DNA from: a virus
Reading direction: 5' to 3' (one strand)
Virus record (IMG/VR): IMGVR_UViG_3300044972_002389
Span: 166,892-230,891 of that record
DNA: 64,000 bases
Under the pieces are notes generated by a model, which did no database searches, was not told where the DNA came from, and was given only the letters and a program-made list of their open reading frames with translations. Numbering within the stretch: the first letter of the stretch is position 1; each line of letters opens with the position of its first letter. Positions 1-8,998 of the stretch are shown piece after piece. A program made the translations under genes and the position numbers.

Positions 1-2101
1 TGTTCAAAATCATGGTTTTCAACAAAGGTGCACGATGTTGAAGTATTACGGTTCCAAGACTTTGGTTTTGTGCAGTATCACGCCAATTATTTGCACCAAT
101 TATATTGCCAATAATATTTGATTGGTTACCAATAACAGTAATCAAATGATTGATGATATTTTGCCTTGTGATCGTAGAGACCTCAAGGTTATTGGGATTG
201 GCTTCAAGATTTTTAGGAATTTCAAAATAGCCAGTTGTTGCTATGTTGGTAATGTTTTGCCATGTTTTTACCACTACATTGGAATTGGGCTGCACACTGT
301 TTGCTAGAGTCAAAACTTTGCCACTTACAGTGTATTGATCAGGAGTCAACAATACACCGCTTACTTCAACATTTATTGCACTAGGACCAGGAGCACCTGT
401 CCCAGGTGCTTGATCCAATGTGAATGTTTTTTGACTTTCTTGTGTATAAAATTGATTCACCACATATTGTCTACTCAACACAGGGCTTTTGAACCAATTG
501 TTTTGATACACTGGTTGAGTAGTAACAGGATCAACAGTTTGCCAAAACTTGAATCCGCTGATGTCTACTCTTAAATTATTGGGTTGGTATGTCCAAGTGT
601 TTTGACTCAATGTGTTTTCAAATGTTAATTCATTTGCTGAAACCAGCAAAGAGCCTTGGTTTATTGCAGCCAGTTGACTTGGATCATAAGAGAACAATGA
701 TGATCCACTAAAGCTGCTGAGCGGATAAATGCTGGGATCACTCAAACTGTTGCCGTCAATGTCAAATAATTCAAATAAGGGACTTTGACTGTCCACAGTT
801 TGTTTCCAGCTTTGTGCACTTACCCAACTGTTCGTGCTGCTTTGAAATCTCAAATAAGTGTCAAAAAATCTGTTAAGAGGATTTCCGCTGGCCACATACA
901 GACTGTCATTGTTTTTGGGCGCACCTGTAACATCACTCTGGTTTGGCAATAATTGTAAGGTCAGCTTGTTATCGCTGCGCAATCCGCTAACTCGATAAAT
1001 TCGATTATTGGCTTGACCGTCTACTAAGTTGGTGAACAAAATTGTCATGCCATCGTCAAGACTTATGCCGTCGACCAATAAGGGATTGCTGTTGCTTTGG
1101 CTTCGTCCAATCAAACTGCCTAAGTCAGTGGTGAAGCTATCAACTACTGTAACCCTACCTCTACCAATAGTGCCAAAATTCCAGAGTTTAGTGGTTTTGT
1201 CAAAACATATGATAGGATACTTGGCAACTAGCGCGTTAACATCTTGCAAGAGTGTTTGGCTTTGCACCAATACATCTCTATGGAACCAACGGTTTCTGAT
1301 ACTCCAGGGATTTTGGTTACTGCTGCCGCGATGCATAACAACATACGCAGGTGTAACCAACTTATCAACGCCGTCCCAAGGAGTGCTGTCGTATTCTTTG
1401 GGATTGTCCCAGCGTATCTTGATACTGCTGTCTGTGTCGTCAACAAAGTAAATTTTTCTGCCCACGCCTTCAATAATCAACTCACGATCTCTAAGAGCTA
1501 TATCCAAGTCAAGAGTAGGTTTGATTTTTAGCCCAGTGGAAAACACAAGGGGGTGTGTGGCGCCATTTATTATAGATGAAGGATTATTGGCAATTGCGTA
1601 TGTGCCAGCATATACATATGCTGATTCATTACTAACAGAGCTTAGGTCTGTTATGTCCAATAGCGTAATAGTATCTGGTCCATCACTTAACCAAACATAT
1701 TCTTGAAAATTCAACCACATGTCCACATCACATGGTAAACCAAAGCTGTAGTATTCTTGTTCAAACAAGCGATTATGATCGTTAACCAACGCACCTTGAC
1801 TGCGCAACTTGTTCAACAAATCTTCATAAAACAAAATGTGCGAAACTGTGTCACTGCCTTGGCTGCGGCTTATTGCTGTTGCCTCAACTTGATAATCTTG
1901 GCGGGATTTAGAGGTCTCTACGACATAAAAATCCTTTTTGGGATTATACCAACTGGGCATTCGACCAATATAGTTGTTCAAATATTCAACTTTTTCAGGT
2001 TGAAACAAATGGTCAGCTGTGGCTGCGAAAAATTTACGAAGGATATCGGTTTGTAATACCTCGGGTAGCAGATCGCTTATTCTACGTTTTGTATCGCTCA
2101 T
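1..2101 (-). CDS. Large baseplate structural protein, partial (C-terminus beyond left edge)
   Basis: This frame is open from an ATG at 2101 to the window edge, so at least 700 residues are encoded and the C-terminus is missing. The start (MSDTKRRISDLLPEV) overlaps the gp6 stop in an ATGA junction, so translation is probably coupled to gp6. The sequence is rich in beta-prone, Asn/Ser/Thr-rich segments (for example LKIKPTLDLD and LLPNQSDVTGAPKN), as expected of a baseplate wedge or fibre protein. Its place directly after gp25 and gp6 and its size suggest a counterpart of T4 gp7, but I recognise no diagnostic motif. Structural role is likely; the exact name is inference. Confidence 0.7.
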   Translation of the reverse strand, partial: MSDTKRRISDLLPEVLQTDILRKFFAATADHLFQPEKVEYLNNYIGRMPSWYNPKKDFYVVETSKSRQDYQVEATAISRSQGSDTVSHILFYEDLLNKLRSQGALVNDHNRLFEQEYYSFGLPCDVDMWLNFQEYVWLSDGPDTITLLDITDLSSVSNESAYVYAGTYAIANNPSSIINGATHPLVFSTGLKIKPTLDLDIALRDRELIIEGVGRKIYFVDDTDSSIKIRWDNPKEYDSTPWDGVDKLVTPAYVVMHRGSSNQNPWSIRNRWFHRDVLVQSQTLLQDVNALVAKYPIICFDKTTKLWNFGTIGRGRVTVVDSFTTDLGSLIGRSQSNSNPLLVDGISLDDGMTILFTNLVDGQANNRIYRVSGLRSDNKLTLQLLPNQSDVTGAPKNNDSLYVASGNPLNRFFDTYLRFQSSTNSWVSAQSWKQTVDSQSPLFELFDIDGNSLSDPSIYPLSSFSGSSLFSYDPSQLAAINQGSLLVSANELTFENTLSQNTWTYQPNNLRVDISGFKFWQTVDPVTTQPVYQNNWFKSPVLSRQYVVNQFYTQESQKTFTLDQAPGTGAPGPSAINVEVSGVLLTPDQYTVSGKVLTLANSVQPNSNVVVKTWQNITNIATTGYFEIPKNLEANPNNLEVSTITRQNIINHLITVIGNQSNIIGNIIGANNWRDTAQNQSLGTVILQHRAPLLKTMILN

Positions 2102-5100
2102 TTCAATCTCAATTCAGTTTGATTTAGGCTGGGAACAATTAAAATGTCAGTGACCCTGGCACTGCTGATGAAAATTTCATCAGGTTGACATTTTATTTCA
2201 AATAAATCACCAAAACTACTGTTTTGGTTTTGTGGAACAATCACTAAGGAATTCAAGATAGCCGGATTTTGTTGGTGAATGTATGCCGCAAGCTCAGTGA
2301 AAAAGAAGCTTTGACCAAAATCCCAGTTAGCGATACTGAAATAGTTGTCAATGTCTCGAATAATCCGGGCTTTTATTTCACTGTCTGTAATGCTTACACC
2401 AGAGTTCTTAACTACCTTAAATGATACTCGCAGTTCAGGATCAGCACTTTGTCCAAACAACAGCTTGTATTTGACTGGATGCCAAATCAATTGATCAGTC
2501 ATCATTTTGTATGTGTCAAATTCAGCGAAAGTAATACGCAAGTCTTCAGGTGCTGGTGGCTGAGGCATAGGGTCTGTGGTTTTGCCTCTGGCAATCCAAT
2601 TGCGCATAGCTGTATCATAGCTGCTGGTCAAAACATATGTGTCGATTATGTTCATGATTGCAGGGTCAACTCTTTTGCCTTTGTCTATAAAGTGTTGCCA
2701 ACAATAATTGAGATCATTACGGCCCACTGCGGCTTTGTATGACGGTGTTACGTCAATTAAGCTGTTGTTACTAAATTGGTATTTGAAGAACAGCTTTTGA
2801 TCTCTAACATACGCTACCTCGCCATCGTTCCAACTCAGTGGGTTTGGTGGGTATTTGGTGCTCATGGAAATGAGATCGGTGAATATCTTATCAACAGTTG
2901 TGGGGGTCAAATAATCAAAACCATTTATTACTGTTGTTTTCCAAAAAACATAGGGAAAACTGCTGCCAGTTATTAGGCCTGTATCAAGGTCAATTTGTTG
3001 TTCTCGATCAGGGTCTACAATCACTTTGAATTCATCAGGATTGTCAACAATGCCATCAAAATTAGAGTCTTGAAACCTTACTTGCACTCTGCGGGGCTCA
3101 ATATAGCCATCTGGATACAATTGCTGTGATGCAATAGGCCAAAACCAGTCTTGAGAAAAGCTGAGATTGGTAGCTAAGTTGGTATTGACACGCAATATTT
3201 TAACAAAATCCTGGTTGGCTAACCCTGTATTACTACTGATTACAGGTGAGGTGTTGATTGTATAAAACCTTACATCATTTACACTTTCAAAAACATATTT
3301 CAGGCCACGACTGGTGATGTACCAGCCAAAGCCAGGCACATACTTCAATTGAATAAGCCAACTGGCATCTAAATTTTGATTAGCTGTGTTGCCTTGCTGT
3401 GCAAGAGAGAAGTCTGCGTCAACAGCCAAATTACTGGTGGAAATAATTTGCCACATGCCAGTTAGTTGGATATAACTGATGCCGAAGGAAAGTTTTTCAT
3501 CCAAGGCATTTTTGACTGCGTCTTTTTCAGCACTCAAGAGCACGTCTTTGAAACTGGGTATTACACTGCTTAGCATCGTTCCATTGGGCACAAAGCTACT
3601 GATAATTGCATTACCAGCACTGCTGACACTGTTGCCTTCGTCCACGAGATAGCTGCTGGTTCCGTTGGCAAAAAACAAATAGCTGCCTTTCCGGATCCCA
3701 TATGTTGTATCTGGTAATGCCAAAACAAAGTCAACTGTTTGAGTATAAAAGTGAGCATTGGGAAATACAGTGTTACTGGGGTTTTGGTTTGTCCATTGAA
3801 TATTGCCACCACCGCGTTTTGGATATTTGGCTAGATAAAAGTCCCGCATATCGGTGTTGATTTTTCGTGAATCAACACTGCCTTGAATCAAGGGTTGAAT
3901 GTAGGTGTCAAGGATTTGTGTGTTGTTGACATTTAAACTGTTGGGCACTTCAATGTAGGTTTCATGTTCTTCTTCAAACAAGATTCCATCGTCTGAAAAC
4001 ACTTTTGAATTTTGATAAGTGCTAGTGGGATCATTTATATCAATGTAACGACTTTGGCCACTGTAAACACGGTTTACACTCTTGATCTTCAATGCTTGAC
4101 TGCTGATCAAAGGGTAGACGTTGTAATCCTCTCCATTGACCATTCTGTTTTGGGAATAAAACACTGCTGGAGCACGTTCGCGTATAAATGCATTGCTTTC
4201 CCTGCTCAGGCTGTTGGCTACACTGCTTTGTAAATCAAATTGCATTTGCAGCAGATTTTGCGATGTACCATCGTTATCGCGATAATAACTCAGGCTCAAA
4301 GGAACACTGGATATATCTTGTGGTAAGATAGTATAGGTTAAATTGTTACTGGTCCGGAAGTAGACCCGTATCCGGCCAACTGGTATGTTACCAAAATTAC
4401 CGTCACTAAATTTGATACTGATACTGTCTGTGCCACTTATGTCGCGTGTAATAACTTGAAAAATATCTCTAGTAGATCGATTCAAGGAATTGTAAGCTAT
4501 ATTTGTGCCAAACAAGGCAGGTACTTTGGTCCATTCAACCAGTGTATTGCCCTGGTCATCAACTGTTTCAACCCACACATCACTTTCATTTACATTTAAG
4601 GCTGTTAAATCAAGAACACGATTACTCAAAGGCTCTGACAGAACAAAATCTGTAAATGATAGGGTTCCTTGTTTGAACAAGCCAAAAAATCCTGTATCAG
4701 GACTGGCATTGCCATTGCCATCGTTGCGATACAATACGCTCCAAGGCTGTATATAATTGGGAGTCTTTTCCCTATAATACCCAGCTGATCCCACAGTGAT
4801 GCTACCACTTACACTGTTGACAAAATCAGTATTGACAAACTCAAAATTCATTTGTTGTCCGTTCACCACTCCGGTGAAGGGAAATGCAAGAGTGCGGGTC
4901 ACTGTATTATCTAGGTCATATCGCTCAACAGTGAGTCCGTTAACTGCCCCGCTTTTTACAGGCTGACCAAAAGGATTGACCTTGCTGAAGCTGGCATTTA
5001 AGACCAAGATAAATTGTTCAAACCAATCAGGGTTGTTTGCATCATTCCAAATAACAGGCACATTGGCTAGATTGAAACCATTGGAGTCATAGATATTTTG

Positions 5101-5478
5101 ATCAGTGATTACTTGAGTTAACTTAACCAAACCCTGTGCAGCAATACAGCGTCGTGGGTTGTAGGAAATCAGCCTGGCAAGGCGAAAAATACTGTCACGT
5201 CGGGTAGCAGTATCGATGAAATTTTCCCGAATATTCAGATCCAAACGGAATGCCAAACTGGATGCCAAATAAGCCAAAAGTTCAATTATTGCGACAAATT
5301 CGCTGCTTTCAATCCAGTCGTTGAAATCTTCTGGATAATTCAAGCGGATGTAATCAATCAAAGCTTGGCGGATAGTATCATAGTCATAGGCATTAAAATT
5401 TACCTGACTCATGGCTTGATACAGCACACGCCAATCTTGTCCAAGGAATAAATTATTTTGTCGGAGGCTTTGACTCAT
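2098..5478 (-). CDS. 6: Baseplate wedge protein gp6
   Basis: A protein of 1126 residues in the T4 gp6 / baseplate J family. In T4, gp6 dimers form the inner ring of baseplate wedges. The N-terminal 100 residues (FNAYDYDTIRQALIDYIRLN, then a helical segment with RENFIDTATRRDSIFRLARL) are the typical gp6 start seen in T4-like phages, including the conserved SYNPRR turn. The C-terminal quarter contains the usual SADPELRVSFKVVKNSG and DIDNYFSIANWDFGQSFFFT region. The protein is longer than T4 gp6 (about 660 aa), as is common in relatives of cyanophages. It follows gp25 on the same strand and is preceded by a late-promoter-like motif at 5508-5517. Confidence 0.92.
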   Translation of the reverse strand: MSQSLRQNNLFLGQDWRVLYQAMSQVNFNAYDYDTIRQALIDYIRLNYPEDFNDWIESSEFVAIIELLAYLASSLAFRLDLNIRENFIDTATRRDSIFRLARLISYNPRRCIAAQGLVKLTQVITDQNIYDSNGFNLANVPVIWNDANNPDWFEQFILVLNASFSKVNPFGQPVKSGAVNGLTVERYDLDNTVTRTLAFPFTGVVNGQQMNFEFVNTDFVNSVSGSITVGSAGYYREKTPNYIQPWSVLYRNDGNGNASPDTGFFGLFKQGTLSFTDFVLSEPLSNRVLDLTALNVNESDVWVETVDDQGNTLVEWTKVPALFGTNIAYNSLNRSTRDIFQVITRDISGTDSISIKFSDGNFGNIPVGRIRVYFRTSNNLTYTILPQDISSVPLSLSYYRDNDGTSQNLLQMQFDLQSSVANSLSRESNAFIRERAPAVFYSQNRMVNGEDYNVYPLISSQALKIKSVNRVYSGQSRYIDINDPTSTYQNSKVFSDDGILFEEEHETYIEVPNSLNVNNTQILDTYIQPLIQGSVDSRKINTDMRDFYLAKYPKRGGGNIQWTNQNPSNTVFPNAHFYTQTVDFVLALPDTTYGIRKGSYLFFANGTSSYLVDEGNSVSSAGNAIISSFVPNGTMLSSVIPSFKDVLLSAEKDAVKNALDEKLSFGISYIQLTGMWQIISTSNLAVDADFSLAQQGNTANQNLDASWLIQLKYVPGFGWYITSRGLKYVFESVNDVRFYTINTSPVISSNTGLANQDFVKILRVNTNLATNLSFSQDWFWPIASQQLYPDGYIEPRRVQVRFQDSNFDGIVDNPDEFKVIVDPDREQQIDLDTGLITGSSFPYVFWKTTVINGFDYLTPTTVDKIFTDLISMSTKYPPNPLSWNDGEVAYVRDQKLFFKYQFSNNSLIDVTPSYKAAVGRNDLNYCWQHFIDKGKRVDPAIMNIIDTYVLTSSYDTAMRNWIARGKTTDPMPQPPAPEDLRITFAEFDTYKMMTDQLIWHPVKYKLLFGQSADPELRVSFKVVKNSGVSITDSEIKARIIRDIDNYFSIANWDFGQSFFFTELAAYIHQQNPAILNSLVIVPQNQNSSFGDLFEIKCQPDEIFISSARVTDILIVPSLNQTELRLK

Positions 5479-5507
5479 TCGATATGTGCCCTGTTTTATC
5501 TACTTGC

Positions 5508-5517
5508 GTATTTAAGC
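5508..5517 (-). promoter_or_regulatory. Late promoter motif for gp6
   Basis: On the minus strand the sequence reads GCTTAAATAC about 30 nt before the gp6 start. It fits the TAAATA core shared by late genes in this window and resembles the T4 late promoter TATAAATA. Confidence 0.6.
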
Positions 5518-5546
5518 GAGTTTTAACCACACATATAACTTAAGAT

Positions 5547-5942
5547 TTAGATAATAGTGGTTTCAACATTTCTGCGATCAAAATCAATTTGGAAAACTTC
5601 CACAATATCCAACGGTTGGTAGTAGAGATCCATCTGGAGTTGCAGGCCATTGTCATATTCAGTAAGTTTGATATCTCGTATTTGAACTCGACCATCAGCT
5701 GCCACTATTTGATAGCAGTCGTCAATAATCATCTGCAGGTTGTCAGCCACCATGGGTTCAAATAACATGTCCCAAATTATTGATCCAAAGTCTGGGCGCA
5801 TGACTCTTTCGCGTTTCCTTGTATAAAACGCATTAACCAAATCTCTCTTGATAAGATCAAGATCAGTGTATTGTGTTTGTTTGATACTGGTGTCCACTGA
5901 ACTATAACCAATGAACAATCGGGTGCGGGGTGCTACTGCCAT
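5547..5942 (-). CDS. 25: Baseplate wedge protein gp25 (GPW/gp25 family)
   Basis: A 131-residue protein of the GPW_gp25 family, a lysozyme-like fold that sits at the core of baseplate wedges and helps start sheath assembly. Visible family features are the N-terminal LFIGYSSVD segment, DLDLIKRDLVNAFYTRKRERVMRPDFGSI split around the conserved RP-DFG turn, the MLFEP motif, and the beta strands near the C-terminus. It is the usual neighbour of gp6 in T4-like phages. The ATG is only 6 nt downstream of a TAAATA late motif and no Shine-Dalgarno sequence is visible, so the mRNA may be leaderless. Confidence 0.93.
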   Translation of the reverse strand: MAVAPRTRLFIGYSSVDTSIKQTQYTDLDLIKRDLVNAFYTRKRERVMRPDFGSIIWDMLFEPMVADNLQMIIDDCYQIVAADGRVQIRDIKLTEYDNGLQLQMDLYYQPLDIVEVFQIDFDRRNVETTII

Positions 5943-5946
5943 AATA

Positions 5947-5955
5947 CTTATTTAG
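5947..5955 (-). promoter_or_regulatory. Late promoter motif abutting gp25
   Basis: Minus strand CTAAATAAG. The TAAATA core ends 6 nt before the gp25 ATG, so a T4-type start site would fall at about the first base of the coding sequence. Confidence 0.55.
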
Positions 5956-5962
5956 AGAAGAT

Positions 5963-5991
5963 TTGACACTCTAAAATCTTGCCACAAAATA
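5963..5991 (+). promoter_or_regulatory. Possible sigma70-type promoter
   Basis: TTGACA at 5963-5968, a 17-nt spacer and a weak -10 (AAAATA). It lies directly before the phosphoribosyltransferase gene. The -10 is poor and the spacing to the start codon is very short. Confidence 0.35.
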
Positions 5992-5995
5992 AGTG

Positions 5996-6499
5996 ATGAA
6001 TAAAAAACATTTGAGTTTTGATGATATTACTGTTCTTACCTACAGTCTTTGCGATAATATAGAGGCGTCAGGTTGGCAGCCCTCGATTGTTGTTGGCATT
6101 ACTAGGGGTGGCCTCCTTACAGCCAAAATGTTGAGTCATTATTGGAAAGTGCCTATGTGCACAATTGATGTGAGCTTGCGGGACTATACCTTATGGAGCG
6201 AAGATTTCAATACCAATTTGGTAATTGAGGCATTCAATGGTCACAATCTTCTTGTGGTTGATGATATAAACGACAGTGGTGCAACAGGGATCAAGATCAA
6301 AAACACTTGGACCACTGTAGTGAACAGTTTGCCAGAACATCAATCATTATGGCCCAAAAACAATATCAAATTTGGCGTGCTGTTGGAAAATGAAGTCAGC
6401 TCTCACCAAAGTGACTTTTGGGGCTCAAAAATCAACAAGGAACAAGATCCCATTTGGTATGTTTTTCCTTGGGAGATCCAACGGGGCAAGGGTGATTGA
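5996..6499 (+). CDS. Phosphoribosyltransferase (type I PRTase fold)
   Basis: About 167 residues. The PRPP-binding signature is clear: hydrophobic strand, then VVDDINDSGATG around residues 87-98 (the conserved acidic pair followed by D-x-G-x-T). An upstream IVVGITRGGLLTAKML segment matches the PPi-loop region of xanthine/guanine/hypoxanthine PRTases. Such enzymes join a base to PRPP in purine or pyrimidine salvage; the base cannot be told from sequence. It is the first gene of the plus-strand accessory region and fits the nucleotide-supply theme of purN, purM and pyrB downstream. A GTG two codons upstream is an alternative start. Confidence 0.82.
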   Translation: MNKKHLSFDDITVLTYSLCDNIEASGWQPSIVVGITRGGLLTAKMLSHYWKVPMCTIDVSLRDYTLWSEDFNTNLVIEAFNGHNLLVVDDINDSGATGIKIKNTWTTVVNSLPEHQSLWPKNNIKFGVLLENEVSSHQSDFWGSKINKEQDPIWYVFPWEIQRGKGD

Positions 6500-6536
6500 A
6501 AAAACACACAATCTATTGTTTCCTTGGAGCGTGAGA

Positions 6537-6695
6537 ATGAACTTTGATGTGGTGGATTGGACACCTATGGACCATTGGTGTGTAGAGCATTTTGGCAATG
6601 AAGGTGTGTTGTGGAGCATTGGTTGGGAGAATGGCACGTGGGATTTTCAAAAATTTGAGGATGCAATGATGATGTGGCTGACATGGGTGAGATAA
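6537..6695 (+). CDS. Small Trp-rich protein of the 'DA-x-x-F-x-L-x-W' family
   Basis: A 52-residue ORF starting at the ATG 7 nt after a GGAG ribosome-binding site. It ends with WDFQKFEDAMMMWLTWVR, which resembles the C-termini of the small proteins at 23333, 34636, 37141 and 37393 (aromatic-F, acidic residues, DA, aliphatic/F, L, W). Function unknown; small proteins with this ending are frequent in T4-like phages. Confidence 0.6.
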   Translation: MNFDVVDWTPMDHWCVEHFGNEGVLWSIGWENGTWDFQKFEDAMMMWLTWVR

Positions 6696-7009
6696 TTGAA
6701 GATTGGAGCGTTTCTGCAGATCTCTGCTGTCCGCTAAGCTTGGATCGTGATAGATTGGATTGTGAACTGGCTTTGTTGAAGTATCGCACAACCCAAGAAG
6801 TTCAAGACAATCTCATACTTATCTATCTCAATATGCCAAGTTTGGGTTATCCCATTGGCCAATTGGAGTTGGTTAAAGAGTGGCGCACTATTCTCTGTGA
6901 AGAGCTTGTGAAACGGAAACCCATTCATTGGCGTCATTTCTTGAAAAGCCGTATGGACAAAAACGCTGCTGAGAAAACATCAGTTGACGAGCCCAGCCCT
7001 TCAGCGTAA
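6683..7009 (+). CDS. Hypothetical protein
   Basis: About 108 residues beginning MGEIIEDWSVSADLCCPLSL; a GTG three codons upstream is an alternative. It overlaps the end of the preceding small gene by a few bases, as is usual in this tightly packed region. Mostly alpha-helical in appearance with a charged C-terminal tail. No recognised domain. Confidence 0.6.
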   Translation: MGEIIEDWSVSADLCCPLSLDRDRLDCELALLKYRTTQEVQDNLILIYLNMPSLGYPIGQLELVKEWRTILCEELVKRKPIHWRHFLKSRMDKNAAEKTSVDEPSPSA

Positions 7010-7037
7010 GTTATCAAGGGACACGGAAGGAATGATT

Positions 7038-7490
7038 ATGACCAAAGGTGAGCTGCTAGGCAAGTGTTTGGTTTTTGCCACCAACGCACATGCTGGTCAG
7101 TTTGACAAGGGAGGTGCTCCATATTTGCTCCACGTCCTAAAGGTTATGCACTATTTGCGCACCGAGGACGAAGAGCTGCAATGCATTAGTTTGCTCCACG
7201 ACGTGTGTGAAGATACTGATGCCACCTACGCTGATCTCAGAGATATTGGCTGCACCGAGCGTGTGATTGCGGGCGTGAGGGCACTGACCAAAGTGCCGGG
7301 TGAAACACTCGACGAATACAAGGCTCGAGTTTTCGCCAACCCCGATGCCATGCGTGTGAAAAAGTGCGACCTGCGTCACAACTCGGATATCCGGCGCTTG
7401 AAAGGTGTCACAGAGAAGGACATTCGGCGCATGGCTCGCTACCATGAGTTTTACCTGGAGATTTGCGAGCGACTCAAGCTAGCTGATTGA
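7038..7490 (+). CDS. SpoT/MESH1-type HD hydrolase
   Basis: About 150 residues covering only the HD hydrolase domain of the RelA/SpoT family, with no synthetase or TGS domain, like the small alarmone hydrolases and MESH1. Seen motifs: A-x-x-A-H-A-G-Q near the start, GAPYLLHVLKV, the HD pair with ED in LLHDVCEDTDA, and KKCDLRHNSDIRRL corresponding to the LKLADRLHN motif of the family. Members hydrolyse (p)ppGpp or related 3'-phosphorylated nucleotides. I prefer the ATG at 7038 because GGAAGG lies 7 nt before it. A role in dampening the host stringent response is inference. Confidence 0.8.
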   Translation: MTKGELLGKCLVFATNAHAGQFDKGGAPYLLHVLKVMHYLRTEDEELQCISLLHDVCEDTDATYADLRDIGCTERVIAGVRALTKVPGETLDEYKARVFANPDAMRVKKCDLRHNSDIRRLKGVTEKDIRRMARYHEFYLEICERLKLAD

Positions 7491-7514
7491 CAATCCAATC
7501 AATACTGCTATAGT
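7487..7514 (+). promoter_or_regulatory. Early sigma70-type promoter
   Basis: TTGACA, 16-nt spacer, TGC-extended TATAGT. It drives the gene at 7536. The -35 box contains the TGA stop of the HD hydrolase gene. Confidence 0.8.
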
Positions 7515-7535
7515 GCTGGGGAAAGGAACACGCTG

Positions 7536-8123
7536 ATGATCACCATTGTGAAAAAGTCCACACAAAATCGTCGAGCACTCTTGGGCCAAACTGGTAAACA
7601 GTTTGTGAGAATGTCGGGCGATGCCGTGCGCTCCATTGTGGAGAAAAATACTTTTGATCCCACTTTGGCTTTTTGGGTTCATTGGTACAATCAAGCACCT
7701 GCCCTTGATTTCGATGCAACTGCGCTCACACCAAAGCAATGCCAAGATTTGATTGAGCTTGTGACGTTGCAGACCAAAAAAGATCTTGAAAATATTCTCA
7801 AGTATCTTGATGAGATCAGGCTAGATCAAGAATATTGGCGCACCGTGTCAGAAAAGCTGAGCCAAGGGCTTGAACCACCCAACGCCCCATATTTCTTTTG
7901 GGACCCGCCTGTCGGCATCCCAGACTTCTCCCGGTGGACGCAAGCTGATGCGCCAAATCAAGAGTGGCTGGAACATGTAGACAATCGCCTCAAGAGACTG
8001 AAGGTAGTTGAGCGCGACTACCGCAAGTCAGCCAGGCTCCACCAGGATCGCTTGAACGACACATACATTTGGGCAGATGTGCAGACCGAAACTGTGCGCA
8101 CCACTGTCATCACTCCAGTTTGA
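7536..8123 (+). CDS. Hypothetical protein
   Basis: A 195-residue soluble protein, largely helical, with conserved-looking Trp residues (FWVHWYNQAPALDF, YFFWDPP). It has its own sigma70-type promoter and starts after a GGAAAGGA ribosome-binding site. It may form a two-gene unit with the Thg1-like gene that follows. No family recognised. Confidence 0.7.
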   Translation: MITIVKKSTQNRRALLGQTGKQFVRMSGDAVRSIVEKNTFDPTLAFWVHWYNQAPALDFDATALTPKQCQDLIELVTLQTKKDLENILKYLDEIRLDQEYWRTVSEKLSQGLEPPNAPYFFWDPPVGIPDFSRWTQADAPNQEWLEHVDNRLKRLKVVERDYRKSARLHQDRLNDTYIWADVQTETVRTTVITPV

Positions 8124-8130
8124 GGGTCAC

Positions 8131-8949
8131 ATGAGCAAGGACAGTCTTGGCGACAGGATGAAGCTGCTGGAACAGCAGGAAACTGATCGACGCTTCCTGT
8201 TCAGCTTGCCCATCTATGCGCGTATTGACGGACGGGGCTTCAGCAAGTTCACCAAGGACATGGAGCGACCTTACGACACTGGCATGACCACTAGCATGAT
8301 CGAAACCACTCGAACCTTGGTGGAGAAAACCCAAGCTACTCTCGGGTATGTTCAAAGTGACGAGATCAGCTTGGTGTGGGTGCCCACAGGCAATGGCCAT
8401 GGTTGGTTTGATGGCAAGATAACCAAGATGACCAGTGTGCTGGCTGGCCTGGCCACAGCAGCATTCATTGAGAATGTTATTCAGTATTTTCCCAACTGGC
8501 AGCAGCTGGTGCTCCGCCTGCCGCACTTTGATGCAAGAGTCATCAGCATGCCCAGTTTGAGTGAGACGGCGAACATGTTACTTTGGCGCAATCTTGATTG
8601 TGCCAAAAATTCCGTGAGCATGGCTGCCCATCACTATCGCAGCCACAAAGAGCTGCAAGGCCTAGATCAAAAACAGCAACAGGAACTCATTTGGCAAAGT
8701 GGCGTCAACTGGAGCTCATATCCCGCAGCATTCAAGCGAGGAACTTGGGTACGTCGACGTGTAGTGCAACGCACGTTGAATGACTCTGAGCTGGGGTTGA
8801 TTCCGGAAAACTACAGGCCAGATCCCGGCACACTGTTTGCCCGGAGCGAGGTGCAAAGCTATGATCTGCCTCCTCTCAATCGAGTCACAAACCGAGTGGC
8901 TGTGCTGTTTGAAGACGCACCGCCTGAATACAAAACAGATAACCCTTGA
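8131..8949 (+). CDS. tRNA-His guanylyltransferase-like 3'-5' polymerase (Thg1/TLP family)
   Basis: About 272 residues. The Thg1 signature is strong: YARIDGRGFSKFT (metal-binding Asp in the RxDGR motif, residue 33), a basic ERPYDTGM segment, YVQSDEISLVW (second acidic pair, residues 77-78), then FDARVISMP and the LLWRNLDCAKNSVSMAAHHY block typical of the family. Thg1 adds G-1 to tRNA-His; the Thg1-like proteins of bacteria, archaea and phages repair truncated tRNA 5' ends by templated 3'-5' addition. I chose the ATG after GAGGG. A repair role in this phage is inference, but it fits other RNA-end-modifying candidates in the window. Confidence 0.9.
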   Translation: MSKDSLGDRMKLLEQQETDRRFLFSLPIYARIDGRGFSKFTKDMERPYDTGMTTSMIETTRTLVEKTQATLGYVQSDEISLVWVPTGNGHGWFDGKITKMTSVLAGLATAAFIENVIQYFPNWQQLVLRLPHFDARVISMPSLSETANMLLWRNLDCAKNSVSMAAHHYRSHKELQGLDQKQQQELIWQSGVNWSSYPAAFKRGTWVRRRVVQRTLNDSELGLIPENYRPDPGTLFARSEVQSYDLPPLNRVTNRVAVLFEDAPPEYKTDNP

Positions 8950-8973
8950 CATACTCTCTGCCACTGCTATAAT
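8946..8973 (+). promoter_or_regulatory. Early sigma70-type promoter
   Basis: TTGACA, 16-nt spacer, TGC-extended TATAAT, a perfect consensus. The TGA stop of the Thg1-like gene lies inside the -35 box. It drives the gene at 8999. Confidence 0.85.
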
Positions 8974-8998
8974 CCGCGCATACAAAGGAGACAGGTTG

